The translations under genes and the position numbers were made by a program. From Methylobacterium sp. 2A (GTDB lineage Bacteria; Pseudomonadota; Alphaproteobacteria; Rhizobiales; Beijerinckiaceae): a stretch of DNA of 64,000 nt. The notes beneath the pieces were generated by a model. That model was not told the origin of the DNA and did not search any database. It saw only the letters and a list, made by a program, of their open reading frames with translations. Each line of letters opens with the position of its first letter. Position 1 is the stretch's first letter. Shown here in pieces: positions 53,738 to 62,125 of the stretch. Location: contig NZ_VUOK01000062.1 of the NCBI RefSeq assembly GCF_009806555.1, positions 62,001 through 126,000 on the forward strand. Direction: 5' to 3'.

Positions 53738-54850
53738 TCAGCGCTCCAGATGAGCGTCGAAGAACCGGGCCATCTCGCCGAACGCCTCCTTGGTCTCAGG
53801 CGCGTCCGGCGTCATCAGGTATTGGGCGTGCGACATCCCCTCGAACACCTGCAGGGAGGCCTCGATCCCGGCGGCGCGCAGCTTGCGGTGGGTGCGCACC
53901 GTGTTCGACAGGAACAGGTCGCGGGTACCCGTGATCAGGAGCGCAGGCGGCAGGCCTGAGAAGTCGCCGTTGATCGGCGAGAGCTGCGGGTCCTTCAGGT
54001 CGCGGCCGTTGGCGTAGAGCCTGGCGGCCGGCGTGAGGTAGCCGGAATAGCTGACGAGGACGTTGTCGATCCATTCGTTGGTCCGGTAGCTGTCGCCGGT
54101 CTCGGTCATGTCGGCCCAGGGCGTGCCGAGGCCGATGGCGGCCGGCAGCGCCAGCCCCTCGGCCTTGGCGCGCAGCATCAGAGCCAGGGTCATGCCGCCG
54201 CCGGTCGAGGTGCCGAACACCGCCATGTTCTGCGGCTTCTGCATGGTCTGCATGGCGCGCCAGACCGCCGTCGCGTCGTCCATGGCGGCGGGGTAGGGGG
54301 CATCGGGCGGCATCCGGTAATCCACGGAGATGATCCTGAAGCCGCCGAGGCCGGCCATCAGGATCGCCTCAAGCGTGCCGGCCTCGCCGGGATTGTAGAC
54401 GTAGCCGCCGCCGTGGATGTGCAGGAGCAGCCGGTTGCGGTTGGCCTCGGGGATCTGCCGGGGCTGGATCACGAAGGCCTTCACGCCGCCGATCACCGCA
54501 GCCTCGCTGGTGACGCCGAGTTTTTCGCGCAAAGCGGGGAGGGCGGCGGTCCCGGCGGCGGCGAGCTTGTCGACCAGCGCCTTCCAGGCCGCGGCATCCG
54601 GCGGGTTCGCATTCCAGGCCGGCGCGCGGTAGGGCGCCGCCACGGCCGTGCGGAATTGCGGGCTCACCGTGTCCGGCACCGGCACGACCTTGGCCGGGAC
54701 GGTCCGCGGACCCGGCGCGGCATTGGCCGCCCCGATCTCGGCCTCCAGCTGCGCGAAGGGGCGCTCGGCCCCCGCCGCGGGCGCGGCCTGCCCGAAGGCC
54801 GCTTGGGTGCCACAGGCGATCAACAGCAGCGCGGACAGGCTCAGGCGCAT
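53738..54850 (-). CDS. exported alpha/beta-hydrolase, HSL/acetyl esterase family
   Basis: A 370-residue esterase with a signal peptide (LSLSALLLIACGTQAAFGQA). The family motif HGGG occurs in LLLHIHGGGYVYNPGEAGTL; the nucleophile elbow is GTSTGGG, with Thr-Ser-Thr replacing the usual Asp-Ser-Ala. Acid and His lie in ITGTRDLFLSNTVRTHRKLR and GMSHAQYLMTP. IISVDYRMPPDAPYPAAMDD supports the HSL class. The protein should act in the periplasm on carboxylic esters. Single gene. Confidence 0.9.
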   Translation of the reverse strand: MRLSLSALLLIACGTQAAFGQAAPAAGAERPFAQLEAEIGAANAAPGPRTVPAKVVPVPDTVSPQFRTAVAAPYRAPAWNANPPDAAAWKALVDKLAAAGTAALPALREKLGVTSEAAVIGGVKAFVIQPRQIPEANRNRLLLHIHGGGYVYNPGEAGTLEAILMAGLGGFRIISVDYRMPPDAPYPAAMDDATAVWRAMQTMQKPQNMAVFGTSTGGGMTLALMLRAKAEGLALPAAIGLGTPWADMTETGDSYRTNEWIDNVLVSYSGYLTPAARLYANGRDLKDPQLSPINGDFSGLPPALLITGTRDLFLSNTVRTHRKLRAAGIEASLQVFEGMSHAQYLMTPDAPETKEAFGEMARFFDAHLER

Positions 54851-54976
54851 CTCGGTTCCTCATGCGGCAGTCCGGTCTGCGAACCCCGTCTCGGCGGGGG
54901 CGGACTGCGCGTGCACAGCAGATATCGGAGGGATCGGGCTCGGCCAGCGCCGCGAATGACGTTCGCGACCGCGCGT

Positions 54977-56272
54977 TCAGGCGTCGAGGCGCGGGAGCGT
55001 GGCCGGCGTTTGCGGCTCGACCACGAGGGTCGCCGGCACCGTGTCGTCGCCCGCCAAAGCGTCGGCGATCGCCTCCGGCGCGATGGGGGCCTCGGCGGCA
55101 GGTCCCGCGGGCTCCGGCGTGATCCGAGCGGTCTCGCCGCGCGGCCCGGTCTCGGCGGCGGCAGCGTGCTCGTCGGCGACCCCCGCGACGGAATCCGGGG
55201 CGATCAGGCCGATCGCGGCCGCGTGCTCGGCCATGGCGACGCTGTCGGCGGCGAGCACGAGGCTGGACCCGGCCCGGGCGACGGCGCCCGCCAGGCGCAC
55301 GATCTCCTCGATCCGCGCGGCATTGCGGGACACGTTGCGGATGTAGACCGCCAGCACCCGCCCGGGATTCTCCTCCACGATCTGCGCGTAGACCTCCGGA
55401 TCGTGCTGGCCGCTGTCGCCGATCAGCACGAAGGGCAGGTCCCGGTAGAGGGCGAGCATGTGCCGGATCAGCGCCTGCTTGTGGTCGGTCGCCCGGCGCG
55501 GCAGCGGGTGCGTCCAGGAGAGGCCCCATTCCCGCAGGAACAGCACCGGCCCCGCCGGGATGCCGTGCCGCTGGAAGAACTCCGACAGCATCTCGTAGAG
55601 GCCCCAGGGGGCGCGGGAGACATAGAGCATCGGGTTGCCCTCCGCGCCGCCCGCGCCCGCGTGCAGGGCGCGGTACAGGGCGGCGACGCCCGGGAAGGCG
55701 ACGCGGCTCTCGGCATCCTCCACGAAGAGCCGCCAGAGCATCTTCAGCTTGTTGGCGACGCCGGTGCGCATCACCGTGTCGTCGATGTCGCTGACCACGA
55801 CGCAGCGGCAATCGTCGGGCGGGATGAACACCGCACCCTCGGCCGGGATCGGCGGATCGCTTTCGAGGACCAGCTCGACCGGATGCCACCCCCCCGGGTC
55901 GGCGGGCGGGTCGTGCGGGTGCAGGTGCACGCGGAAATAGCCGTCCCGGTCGGTCTCGACCCGCACCGCATCGCCGCCGAACCGGGCGGCGATGCAGGCC
56001 CCAGCGACCGTCCGCCGGGCTACGCGGCGACGCAGGTCGCGCCACTGCGCCCGCAGGGAGTCCGGATCCTCGCCGGGAATGCCGGGGGATTGGCGAAAGA
56101 CCCGGCCGATCAGGAAGATCGCCTCCCGCGAGCCGTAGCCGCGATAAGGCTCGACCACGAGTCCGCCGCGGCCCTTGCCGCCATGCCCCTGCGCCCGGCG
56201 GACGGGCCGGACGAGGACCCGAAGCGCCTTGCCGGCGCCCCGGCGCACGCGGGAGGCCACCCGGATCGCCAC
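54977..56272 (-). CDS. App1-type phosphatidate phosphatase-domain protein (DUF2183)
   Basis: A 431-residue protein of the App1/DUF2183 family, HAD-type phosphatases that in yeast hydrolyse phosphatidate. The catalytic motif is VVSDIDDTVMRTG near residue 160, followed by YVSRAPWGLYEMLSEFFQRH and ALYRDLPFVLIGDSGQHDPE with the conserved Gly-Asp-Ser. The N-terminal part (VEPYRGYGSREAIFLIGRVF) is also typical. The C-terminal about 90 residues are an Ala/Pro/Glu-rich low-complexity tail. No signal peptide. Located 11 bp downstream of the DUF3775 gene on the same strand. Confidence 0.9.
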   Translation of the reverse strand: MAIRVASRVRRGAGKALRVLVRPVRRAQGHGGKGRGGLVVEPYRGYGSREAIFLIGRVFRQSPGIPGEDPDSLRAQWRDLRRRVARRTVAGACIAARFGGDAVRVETDRDGYFRVHLHPHDPPADPGGWHPVELVLESDPPIPAEGAVFIPPDDCRCVVVSDIDDTVMRTGVANKLKMLWRLFVEDAESRVAFPGVAALYRALHAGAGGAEGNPMLYVSRAPWGLYEMLSEFFQRHGIPAGPVLFLREWGLSWTHPLPRRATDHKQALIRHMLALYRDLPFVLIGDSGQHDPEVYAQIVEENPGRVLAVYIRNVSRNAARIEEIVRLAGAVARAGSSLVLAADSVAMAEHAAAIGLIAPDSVAGVADEHAAAAETGPRGETARITPEPAGPAAEAPIAPEAIADALAGDDTVPATLVVEPQTPATLPRLDA

Positions 56273-56283
56273 GGCGGCGGCGA

Positions 56284-56682
56284 TCAGGCCTGCGGGAGCT
56301 CGGGGCTCAGCCCCAGGGCGTCCAGGCCTTCTTCCAGGAGGTCCCCGGCATCGGGCGAGCCCAGCAGTTCCTTCACGGCGCCGTCGCCGGCCGCCTCGCG
56401 CTCCCGGGCGAAGCGGACCGCCTCACCCCATTCCTCCGGCTCCATGTCGCCGCGCCCGATATAGAGCAGGGCCAGCAGCTCCGCGCGGGCATCGTCGTCG
56501 AGCCCGGCGATCATGCCGCGGACCTCGTCCTCCGTGGCGTCGTCGGTGCCGGAGATCAGTACGTCGGTGGAGCCGTCATCGATCGGGTTGGAGCCCGAAT
56601 CCGGATCGGTGTTCCCCTCCTTCACCTCGATGGCCCGCAGCCGCATGACGATGTCGGTGACGGTTTCGACGGCGATATCCAT
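56284..56682 (-). CDS. DUF3775 protein
   Basis: A 132-residue acidic protein of the DUF3775 family, typical of alphaproteobacteria. It starts MDIAVETVTDIVMRLRAIEV, has an acidic loop (DDGSTDVLISGTDDATEDEV), then the conserved MIAGLDDDARAELLALLYIG RGDMEPEEWGEA pattern and a C-terminal helix. Function unknown; probably cytoplasmic. ATG 56682 matches the family start; the frame extends upstream without family sequence. It precedes the App1-type gene and probably shares its transcript. Confidence 0.86.
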   Translation of the reverse strand: MDIAVETVTDIVMRLRAIEVKEGNTDPDSGSNPIDDGSTDVLISGTDDATEDEVRGMIAGLDDDARAELLALLYIGRGDMEPEEWGEAVRFAREREAAGDGAVKELLGSPDAGDLLEEGLDALGLSPELPQA

Positions 56683-56874
56683 GCGCTGCTCTCCAAACGC
56701 TGAGACGGTCGGCCCCGCTGGGCCCTCAAGCCGCGACAACGGGCGAGCGGGCGCCGGGTTCGCCCCATCCCCACCGAACGGTGCATGCGTGGTCGGCGCC
56801 CCTTCCCGGCCGGGTGGTCGTGGGCTAGAGCCAGCGAGATTTCCCCGACGACCGGATCAAAACTGGCGATTGAC

Positions 56875-58449
56875 GTGGTTTCTCAGAAGACTGCCCGCAT
56901 ATCGCCCGCCGATACCGTCGATCCCCGAGCTCATGATTGCAGGTCCCGGCGCGCGGCCGCGCTGCTTCCGGCCCTCTGCGGCCTCGGCATCCTGGCCGCC
57001 TCCGCCCTGGTGGCACCGGATCGGGGGGCGGCGCGGTCCGCGGGCTTCGAGGGCAGCGCGCCGAGCTGCTACGTGACCGGCGGCGGGGGCCTGGAAATCT
57101 GCCGCGACGGCTCGGAGGCCGAGGGCGTGCTGATCGCGCCGGCGCCCTGCGCCTTCGTGCGCGGCGTGCAGATCCTGAAGCTCCCGCGCACCGAGGCGCC
57201 CGGGCCGCTCCAGGCCGTGTTCCAGGGCCAGACCCCGGTCGCGTCCCGCCGCGAGGAGCCCTGCCCCGAGCGCCGCGCCACCGACAGCCGGGACGGCGGG
57301 TCGCTGCGCACGGGCCGCACCTTCGAGGCTCTGGTCACGACGCTGCCGCCCTCGGCCGACCGGTTCTGGGTGGACCTGCCGGAGGAACGCACCCGGTCCC
57401 GCGGCTGGTCCGAGCCGACGCCCTCGGCCGAGGGGATCGGCCCGCGCGATCCGATCGCGATCGCCGGCCGCGACTGGGCCGGCGAGGCCTACAGCTACGT
57501 CTTCCTGCTCGGGCAGGAGCGGGTGGGCGTGGCCGCCGCCCAGGACGACGCGCCGCCGCGCCGTCGGCGCGGGCGTCGGCGGACCGAGCCGGACGAGACC
57601 GGGCAGGGGCCGGCCGATGTCCGGCGCCGGGTCCAGATCGAGGCCCGCACCCTGGACTTCCAGAGCTTCGAGATCCGCACCCGCACCGCCGACGGCTACG
57701 GGCTGACCTGGACGCCGTTCCAGGCCGGCACCGGCCGCGGGCGGAGCGACCCGCCCAATCCCGCGCCGGTGATCGACGCGGCCGGCAAGCCGGTGGCCTC
57801 CGCCTGCACGGCCCCGGCCTTCGAGACGCACGGGCTCGCCGGCTCGATCAGCATCGTCGATCGCACCTATCACTACGTCTACACGGACGTGCTGCCGGAG
57901 GATTGCGGCCTCGCCCCCGAGAAGCGGCGCACCGCGCTCTACCTGCGCACCGCGCAGGACCTCTCCGGCCCGAAGGTCTGGTCGGTGGCGAAGAAGCTCG
58001 CCGGCCCCCTGCCGCCGGGGAGCCTCGTGCGGGTGGCGCGCGCCAAGGGGATGCAGCGCTGGGCGGTGTCCTATACCTGCCAGCGGCCGGCCAACGCGCC
58101 GGGCGGCCCGGTGGCTGATATCTGCCTGCAATACACCGCCGACATGAACCTCGACGGGATCGGTGCCCTCAAGCTCTACGCCGACCCGGTGGAGGCGGGC
58201 CGCTCGCCGGCCTATCTCGGCCTGCGCTCGGGGGGCGACGGCAGCGGCCGCTTCGACCGGAGCGCCCATTTCTGGATGACGGACGCGGAAGGAAACCTCG
58301 ACACGCCCGCGATCTACCCCAACAAGGCCGGCTTCCTGACCTGGCTCGACCGGCTCGCCCCGACCGCCTCCGGCCGCGACACGTCGAGCCTCTACGGCCG
58401 GCCGGTCTACTGGGCGACGTGGACGGTCCGGCGGATCGGCGCGCAATAA
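56875..58449 (+). CDS. hypothetical exported protein with Arg-rich insert
   Basis: About 524 residues from GTG 56875; an in-frame ATG at 56785 is also possible and the true start is uncertain. A signal-peptide-like stretch (RRAAALLPALCGLGILAASA) begins about 25 residues in, so the protein is probably exported. Four or more Cys residues (APSCYVTGGGGLEIC, CPERR, SACTAPAF, EDCGLAP) could form disulfides. A basic insert (PPRRRRGRRRTEPDE) lies near the middle. The remainder looks beta-rich. I do not recognise the family. It lies 60 bp upstream of the CNNM/CorC-like gene on the same strand. Confidence 0.7.
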   Translation: MVSQKTARISPADTVDPRAHDCRSRRAAALLPALCGLGILAASALVAPDRGAARSAGFEGSAPSCYVTGGGGLEICRDGSEAEGVLIAPAPCAFVRGVQILKLPRTEAPGPLQAVFQGQTPVASRREEPCPERRATDSRDGGSLRTGRTFEALVTTLPPSADRFWVDLPEERTRSRGWSEPTPSAEGIGPRDPIAIAGRDWAGEAYSYVFLLGQERVGVAAAQDDAPPRRRRGRRRTEPDETGQGPADVRRRVQIEARTLDFQSFEIRTRTADGYGLTWTPFQAGTGRGRSDPPNPAPVIDAAGKPVASACTAPAFETHGLAGSISIVDRTYHYVYTDVLPEDCGLAPEKRRTALYLRTAQDLSGPKVWSVAKKLAGPLPPGSLVRVARAKGMQRWAVSYTCQRPANAPGGPVADICLQYTADMNLDGIGALKLYADPVEAGRSPAYLGLRSGGDGSGRFDRSAHFWMTDAEGNLDTPAIYPNKAGFLTWLDRLAPTASGRDTSSLYGRPVYWATWTVRRIGAQ

Positions 58450-58509
58450 ACCGCGCGAGCCGCTATATGGGCGGCCGACTCGCCGTTGTGGGCTGGCCTG
58501 ACGGAACCG

Positions 58510-59832
58510 ATGGACACCGAAATCGACCTGTGGTTCGCCGCGAGCATCGTGGTGATCTCGCTCCTGCTCTCGGCCTTCTTCGCGGGGGCCGAGACCGCCT
58601 TCACGGCCGCATCCCGGGCGCGGATGCACACGCTGGAGCAGGCGGGCGATCCGCGGGCGGCGATCGTCAACCGCATCCTGGCGATCCGCGAGCGCTTCAT
58701 CGGCGCCATGCTGATCGGCTACAACATCGTGGCGATCGGCGCCTCGGCCTTCACCACCAGCGTGCTGACGGCTTTGTTCGGCAAGAGCGGCGTGATCTAC
58801 GCCACGATCGGCATGTCGGTGCTGGTCATCGTCTTCGCCGAGGTGCTGCCGAAGACGCTCGCCATCTCCAAGCCCGACCAGACCGCGCTGATCACGGCCC
58901 GGCCGGTCGCCTTCGCGGTGGCGCTGATGGGGCCGCTGGCCATCGCCATCGAGCAGGTGGTGCGGCTGATGCTGAAGCCGTTCGGCGTGACGATCGGCGA
59001 GCACCAGTCGATCCTCACCGCCGCCGAGGAATTGCGCGGGCAGGTGGCGCTGATGCACCGGGAGGGCGGGGTCGCCAAGGCCGAGCGCGACATGCTGGGC
59101 GGCCTCCTCGACCTGTCGGAGCTGACCGTCTCCGACGTGATGGTCCACCGAACCAAGATGCGCGCGATCGACGCCGACCAGCCCTCCGAGGACATCGTGC
59201 GGGCGGTGCTGTCCTCGCCCTACACGCGGATGCCCCTGTGGCGGGGGACGCCGGAGAACATCATCGGGGTGCTCCACGCCAAGGACCTGCTGCGGGCGCT
59301 CGATGCCGCGGGGGGCGACGCCTCGGGCCTCAAGGTCGAGGCGCTGGCGCTGGAGACGTGGTTCGTGCCGGGCACGACGTCGCTGCGCGCCCAGCTCAAG
59401 GCGTTCCTGACCAAGAAGACCCACTTCGCCCTGGTGGTCGACGAGTACGGCGAGGTGATGGGGCTGGTGACCCTGGAGGACATCCTGGAGGAGATCGTCG
59501 GCGAGATCGCCGACGAGCACGACGTCGCGGTCTCCGGGGTGCGGCCGCAGGGGGATGGCTCGGTCAATGTCGATGGCGGCGTGCCGATCCGCGACCTCAA
59601 CCGGGCGATGGACTGGAACCTGCCCGACGAGGAGGCCACCACCATCGCGGGCCTCGTGATCCACGAGGCCCGGACCATCCCCGACCAGGGAACGGCCTTC
59701 AATTTCCACGGCTTCCGCTTCCAGGTGCTGCGCAAGGCCAAGAACCGGATCACCACCTTGCGCATCACGCCGCTGACCGCGACCGGGGTGCAGGCGAGCG
59801 GCCAGATCGAGGGGCCGCGCAGCGCGGTGTGA
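58510..59832 (+). CDS. CNNM/CorC-HlyC-type CBS-domain membrane protein
   Basis: A 440-residue protein with an N-terminal DUF21/CNNM membrane domain of about four segments (LLSAFFAGAETAFTAASRAR, IGYNIVAIGASAFTTSVLTA, VFAEVLPKTLAISKP). A CBS pair follows (VSDVMVHRTKMRAIDADQPS, and HFALVVDEYGEVMGLVTLED with ILEEIVGEIADEHD), then a C-terminal CorC_HlyC domain (GTAFNFHGFRFQVLRKAKNR). The family is linked to magnesium or cobalt homeostasis and, under older names, hemolysin. ATG 58510 is the preferred start. Confidence 0.93.
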   Translation: MDTEIDLWFAASIVVISLLLSAFFAGAETAFTAASRARMHTLEQAGDPRAAIVNRILAIRERFIGAMLIGYNIVAIGASAFTTSVLTALFGKSGVIYATIGMSVLVIVFAEVLPKTLAISKPDQTALITARPVAFAVALMGPLAIAIEQVVRLMLKPFGVTIGEHQSILTAAEELRGQVALMHREGGVAKAERDMLGGLLDLSELTVSDVMVHRTKMRAIDADQPSEDIVRAVLSSPYTRMPLWRGTPENIIGVLHAKDLLRALDAAGGDASGLKVEALALETWFVPGTTSLRAQLKAFLTKKTHFALVVDEYGEVMGLVTLEDILEEIVGEIADEHDVAVSGVRPQGDGSVNVDGGVPIRDLNRAMDWNLPDEEATTIAGLVIHEARTIPDQGTAFNFHGFRFQVLRKAKNRITTLRITPLTATGVQASGQIEGPRSAV

Positions 59833-59845
59833 GGGCACCGCCGCA

Positions 59846-61084
59846 TCAGACCTGCGGCGGGCGGCCCTCCCTGAAGGATAGGGCGAGCGCCGCAAGGCCG
59901 AACAGGCCGCCGAGCGCGCAGGTACCGGACCAGCCGACCAGGACCCAGGCGAGGCCCGAGAGGCTCGACCCCAGCGCCGCTCCGATGAAGAACAGGCCGG
60001 TAAACAGCCCGTTCAGGCGTCCACGGGCCTCCGGCCGCAGCATGTTGATCGCCCGCCGGCCGAGCGCCTGATCGGCGATGACGCCCAGGTCGAGGATCAC
60101 GGCCGCCAGCGCCATCACGGAGAGTGCGACCACCCCCGGTATGTCGCCGGCGGTTCCCGCCCCGCCGATCGCCGCCAGCGCCATGGCGGCAACGACGCCC
60201 AGATGCGCGAGGATCGTGGCGGGCCGCGTCTGCCCCCGGTCGCCGGCGCGGCCCGCGATCGGCGCGATCACGGCGCCCGCCGCGCCGGTCAGGGCGAAGA
60301 CCGCGATGCCTGTCTGGCCGAGGCCGAAGGGCGGCAGCGCGAGCCGCAGGGCCACCGAGGTCCAGAAGATCCCGAAGGCCGCCATGCAGAGCCCCTGATA
60401 CGCGGCGCGGCGCCGGAGCACCAGTTCATCCTTAAGGAGCACGAACAAGGACGCGATCAGGCCGGAATAGGAGACGGTCTGGGACGGCCGACGCTCCGGC
60501 ACGACCCGGACAATGACGATCGTGAGCAATCCGACGAGGCCCGCGAGGACCCCGTAGAACCAGCGCCATCCGGCATACTCGGCGATGACGCTCGCGCTCG
60601 GCCGGGACAGCAGAATTCCGAGCATCAGGCCGGTCATGACGTTGCCGACGACGCGCCCGCGCTCGGCTTCCGGCGCGAGGCTGGCGGCGACCGGCACGAG
60701 CATCTGGATCGCGCTGGCCGTCAGCCCGATCAGGAACGATGCGAGCAGAAAAAGCGGCGCCGAGGGCGCCATGGCGGCCGCGAGGAGCGCCAGTGTACCG
60801 GCGGTGAGCGTGCGCCGGATCAGCCGTCGGTTCTCGATGAGGTCCGCCAGTGGCACGAGAAAGAACAACCCGCTCGCGTAGCCCAGCAGCGTGACCGTGG
60901 TGACGAGGCCGGTCCCCGCCGCGTCGAGGCCAAGCGATGGCCCGATCACGCCGGCGAGCGGTTGCGACGCGAACAGGCTCAGGACAATGACGCCGGCCGC
61001 TATCGCGAGCATCAGGACGATGCGATTCGAGATCGCTGGTGTGTCCTGCGTGTCAATCGATTGAAGACGAGCCGATGCACTCAC
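59846..61084 (-). CDS. MFS transporter (DHA1 type)
   Basis: A 412-residue major facilitator with about 12 membrane segments. The loop 2-3 motif is VPLADLIENRRLIRRTLTAG; other family stretches are GLTASAIQMLVPVAASLAPE, RGRVVGNVMTGLMLGILLSR and LGRRAINMLRPEARGRLNGL. The family includes drug and arabinose exporters such as YnfM-type. The start is GTG 61084, as no ATG stands before the first membrane segment (VLMLAIAAGVIVLSLFASQP). It diverges from the LysR gene, which likely controls it. Substrate unknown. Confidence 0.9.
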   Translation of the reverse strand: MSASARLQSIDTQDTPAISNRIVLMLAIAAGVIVLSLFASQPLAGVIGPSLGLDAAGTGLVTTVTLLGYASGLFFLVPLADLIENRRLIRRTLTAGTLALLAAAMAPSAPLFLLASFLIGLTASAIQMLVPVAASLAPEAERGRVVGNVMTGLMLGILLSRPSASVIAEYAGWRWFYGVLAGLVGLLTIVIVRVVPERRPSQTVSYSGLIASLFVLLKDELVLRRRAAYQGLCMAAFGIFWTSVALRLALPPFGLGQTGIAVFALTGAAGAVIAPIAGRAGDRGQTRPATILAHLGVVAAMALAAIGGAGTAGDIPGVVALSVMALAAVILDLGVIADQALGRRAINMLRPEARGRLNGLFTGLFFIGAALGSSLSGLAWVLVGWSGTCALGGLFGLAALALSFREGRPPQV

Positions 61085-61105
61085 GGAAACCTGCCGGATC
61101 TGATC

Positions 61106-61119
61106 TTGATGATCATCAA
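61106..61119. promoter_or_regulatory. palindrome between the MFS and LysR genes
   Basis: TTGATGATCATCAA is a perfect 14-bp palindrome in the 107-bp gap between the divergent MFS and LysR genes. Position and symmetry fit a LysR-type binding site controlling the transporter and the regulator itself. Inference only. Confidence 0.6.
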
Positions 61120-61191
61120 ATCTTAGGGCTTGATTTTTTGGATGACAATAAACTTGGCTCAAGATAGACTCTTGCGAAATGCGTGAGACTG

Positions 61192-62091
61192 ATGTCGAGC
61201 CTGGAACGCTACCGAGCCTTTGTCGAAATCGTCGATCGCGGCAGCCTGACGGCTGCCGCCCGGCATCTCGGCGTGTCACTGCAGTCGGTGAGCCGCGCGC
61301 TCTCGGGATTGGAGAGCGACCTCGGGGTCGAACTGGTCCGTCGCACCACCCGCCGTCTGCAGCCGACCGCGGCGGGCCTCGCGTTTCAGGCCCGTATCAA
61401 AGCGGCGCTGACCGAGATTGAACGCGCCTGCGCGGAGATTGGAAGCGAGAGTGAGCGCATTGCCGGCACGTTGCGGGTCGGCGCCCCCGTCCTGTTCGCG
61501 CCCCGTTATGTCGTTCCGGCCTGCGTGACGTTTCTCGAACGGCACGCGGGCCTGGAGATCGAGCTGGTCCTGTCGGATGCGCGGGCCAACCTCGTCGACG
61601 ACCGGCTCGATCTCGCGATTCGGATCGGTGATCCCGGTCCGCCCCAGCTCAAAATTCGCCATCTCGCGCAACTGCGCCGCGTGATGGTCGCCGCGCCCGA
61701 ATACCTCGCACGCCATGGCGTCCCACAGCGACCGGAGGATCTCGCCGGTCACGTCTGCGTCGTCCGCACCTTCGGACCCGAAGGCGATTCGTGGCCGGTT
61801 ATGATCGATGGCCGTCCCGCACACGTGCCTGTGCGCGGGACCCTGCGCTGCAACGACGCCACCGCGGCGAACACGGCCGTCGCAGCCGGCGCCGGCCTCG
61901 GCCTCGCACCGCTCTGGCAGATCCAGGGGGATCTCAATCGGGGTCGCCTGACGATCGTTCTCGCGGAGTTCGAACCCCCGCCGATCCCGGTTCAGGCCGT
62001 GTGGCTCGGAGCGACGGGGACACCGCCACGCACGCGCCTGTTCGTGGAGGCGCTGGCGCTCCATTTGGCGTCGGAGGGCTTGCGGACCTGA
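61192..62091 (+). CDS. LysR-family transcriptional regulator
   Basis: A 299-residue LysR regulator. The N-terminal winged helix (MSSLERYRAFVEIVDRGSLT, AAARHLGVSLQSVSRALSGL, GVELVRRTTRRLQPTAAG) is of the CrgA-like kind that lacks a strict HTH variation, followed by the substrate-binding domain (LRVGAPVLFAPRYVVPACVT, RLDLAIRIGDPGPPQLKIRH, VAAGAGLGLAPLWQIQGD). ATG 61192 fits the family start better than the in-frame GTG 61183. Divergent from the MFS gene with a palindrome between; effector unknown. Confidence 0.93.
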   Translation: MSSLERYRAFVEIVDRGSLTAAARHLGVSLQSVSRALSGLESDLGVELVRRTTRRLQPTAAGLAFQARIKAALTEIERACAEIGSESERIAGTLRVGAPVLFAPRYVVPACVTFLERHAGLEIELVLSDARANLVDDRLDLAIRIGDPGPPQLKIRHLAQLRRVMVAAPEYLARHGVPQRPEDLAGHVCVVRTFGPEGDSWPVMIDGRPAHVPVRGTLRCNDATAANTAVAAGAGLGLAPLWQIQGDLNRGRLTIVLAEFEPPPIPVQAVWLGATGTPPRTRLFVEALALHLASEGLRT

Positions 62092-62099
62092 TCAGGATT

Positions 62100-62117
62100 C
62101 GGCCTCTCGAAAGGCCG
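62100..62117. terminator. hairpin between convergent LysR and aminotransferase genes
   Basis: CGGCCT-CTCGAA-AGGCCG forms a six-bp GC-rich stem with a six-base loop, located in the 34-bp gap between two convergent genes. No long T run follows on either strand, so terminator function is tentative but the position suits both transcripts. Confidence 0.4.
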
Positions 62118-62125
62118 ATCGCAGG

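Noticed and set aside
56857-59895. A 1012-codon frame on the - strand
   Set aside because: It lies antisense to the exported protein and the CNNM/CorC-type gene and has no recognisable domain; shadow frame.
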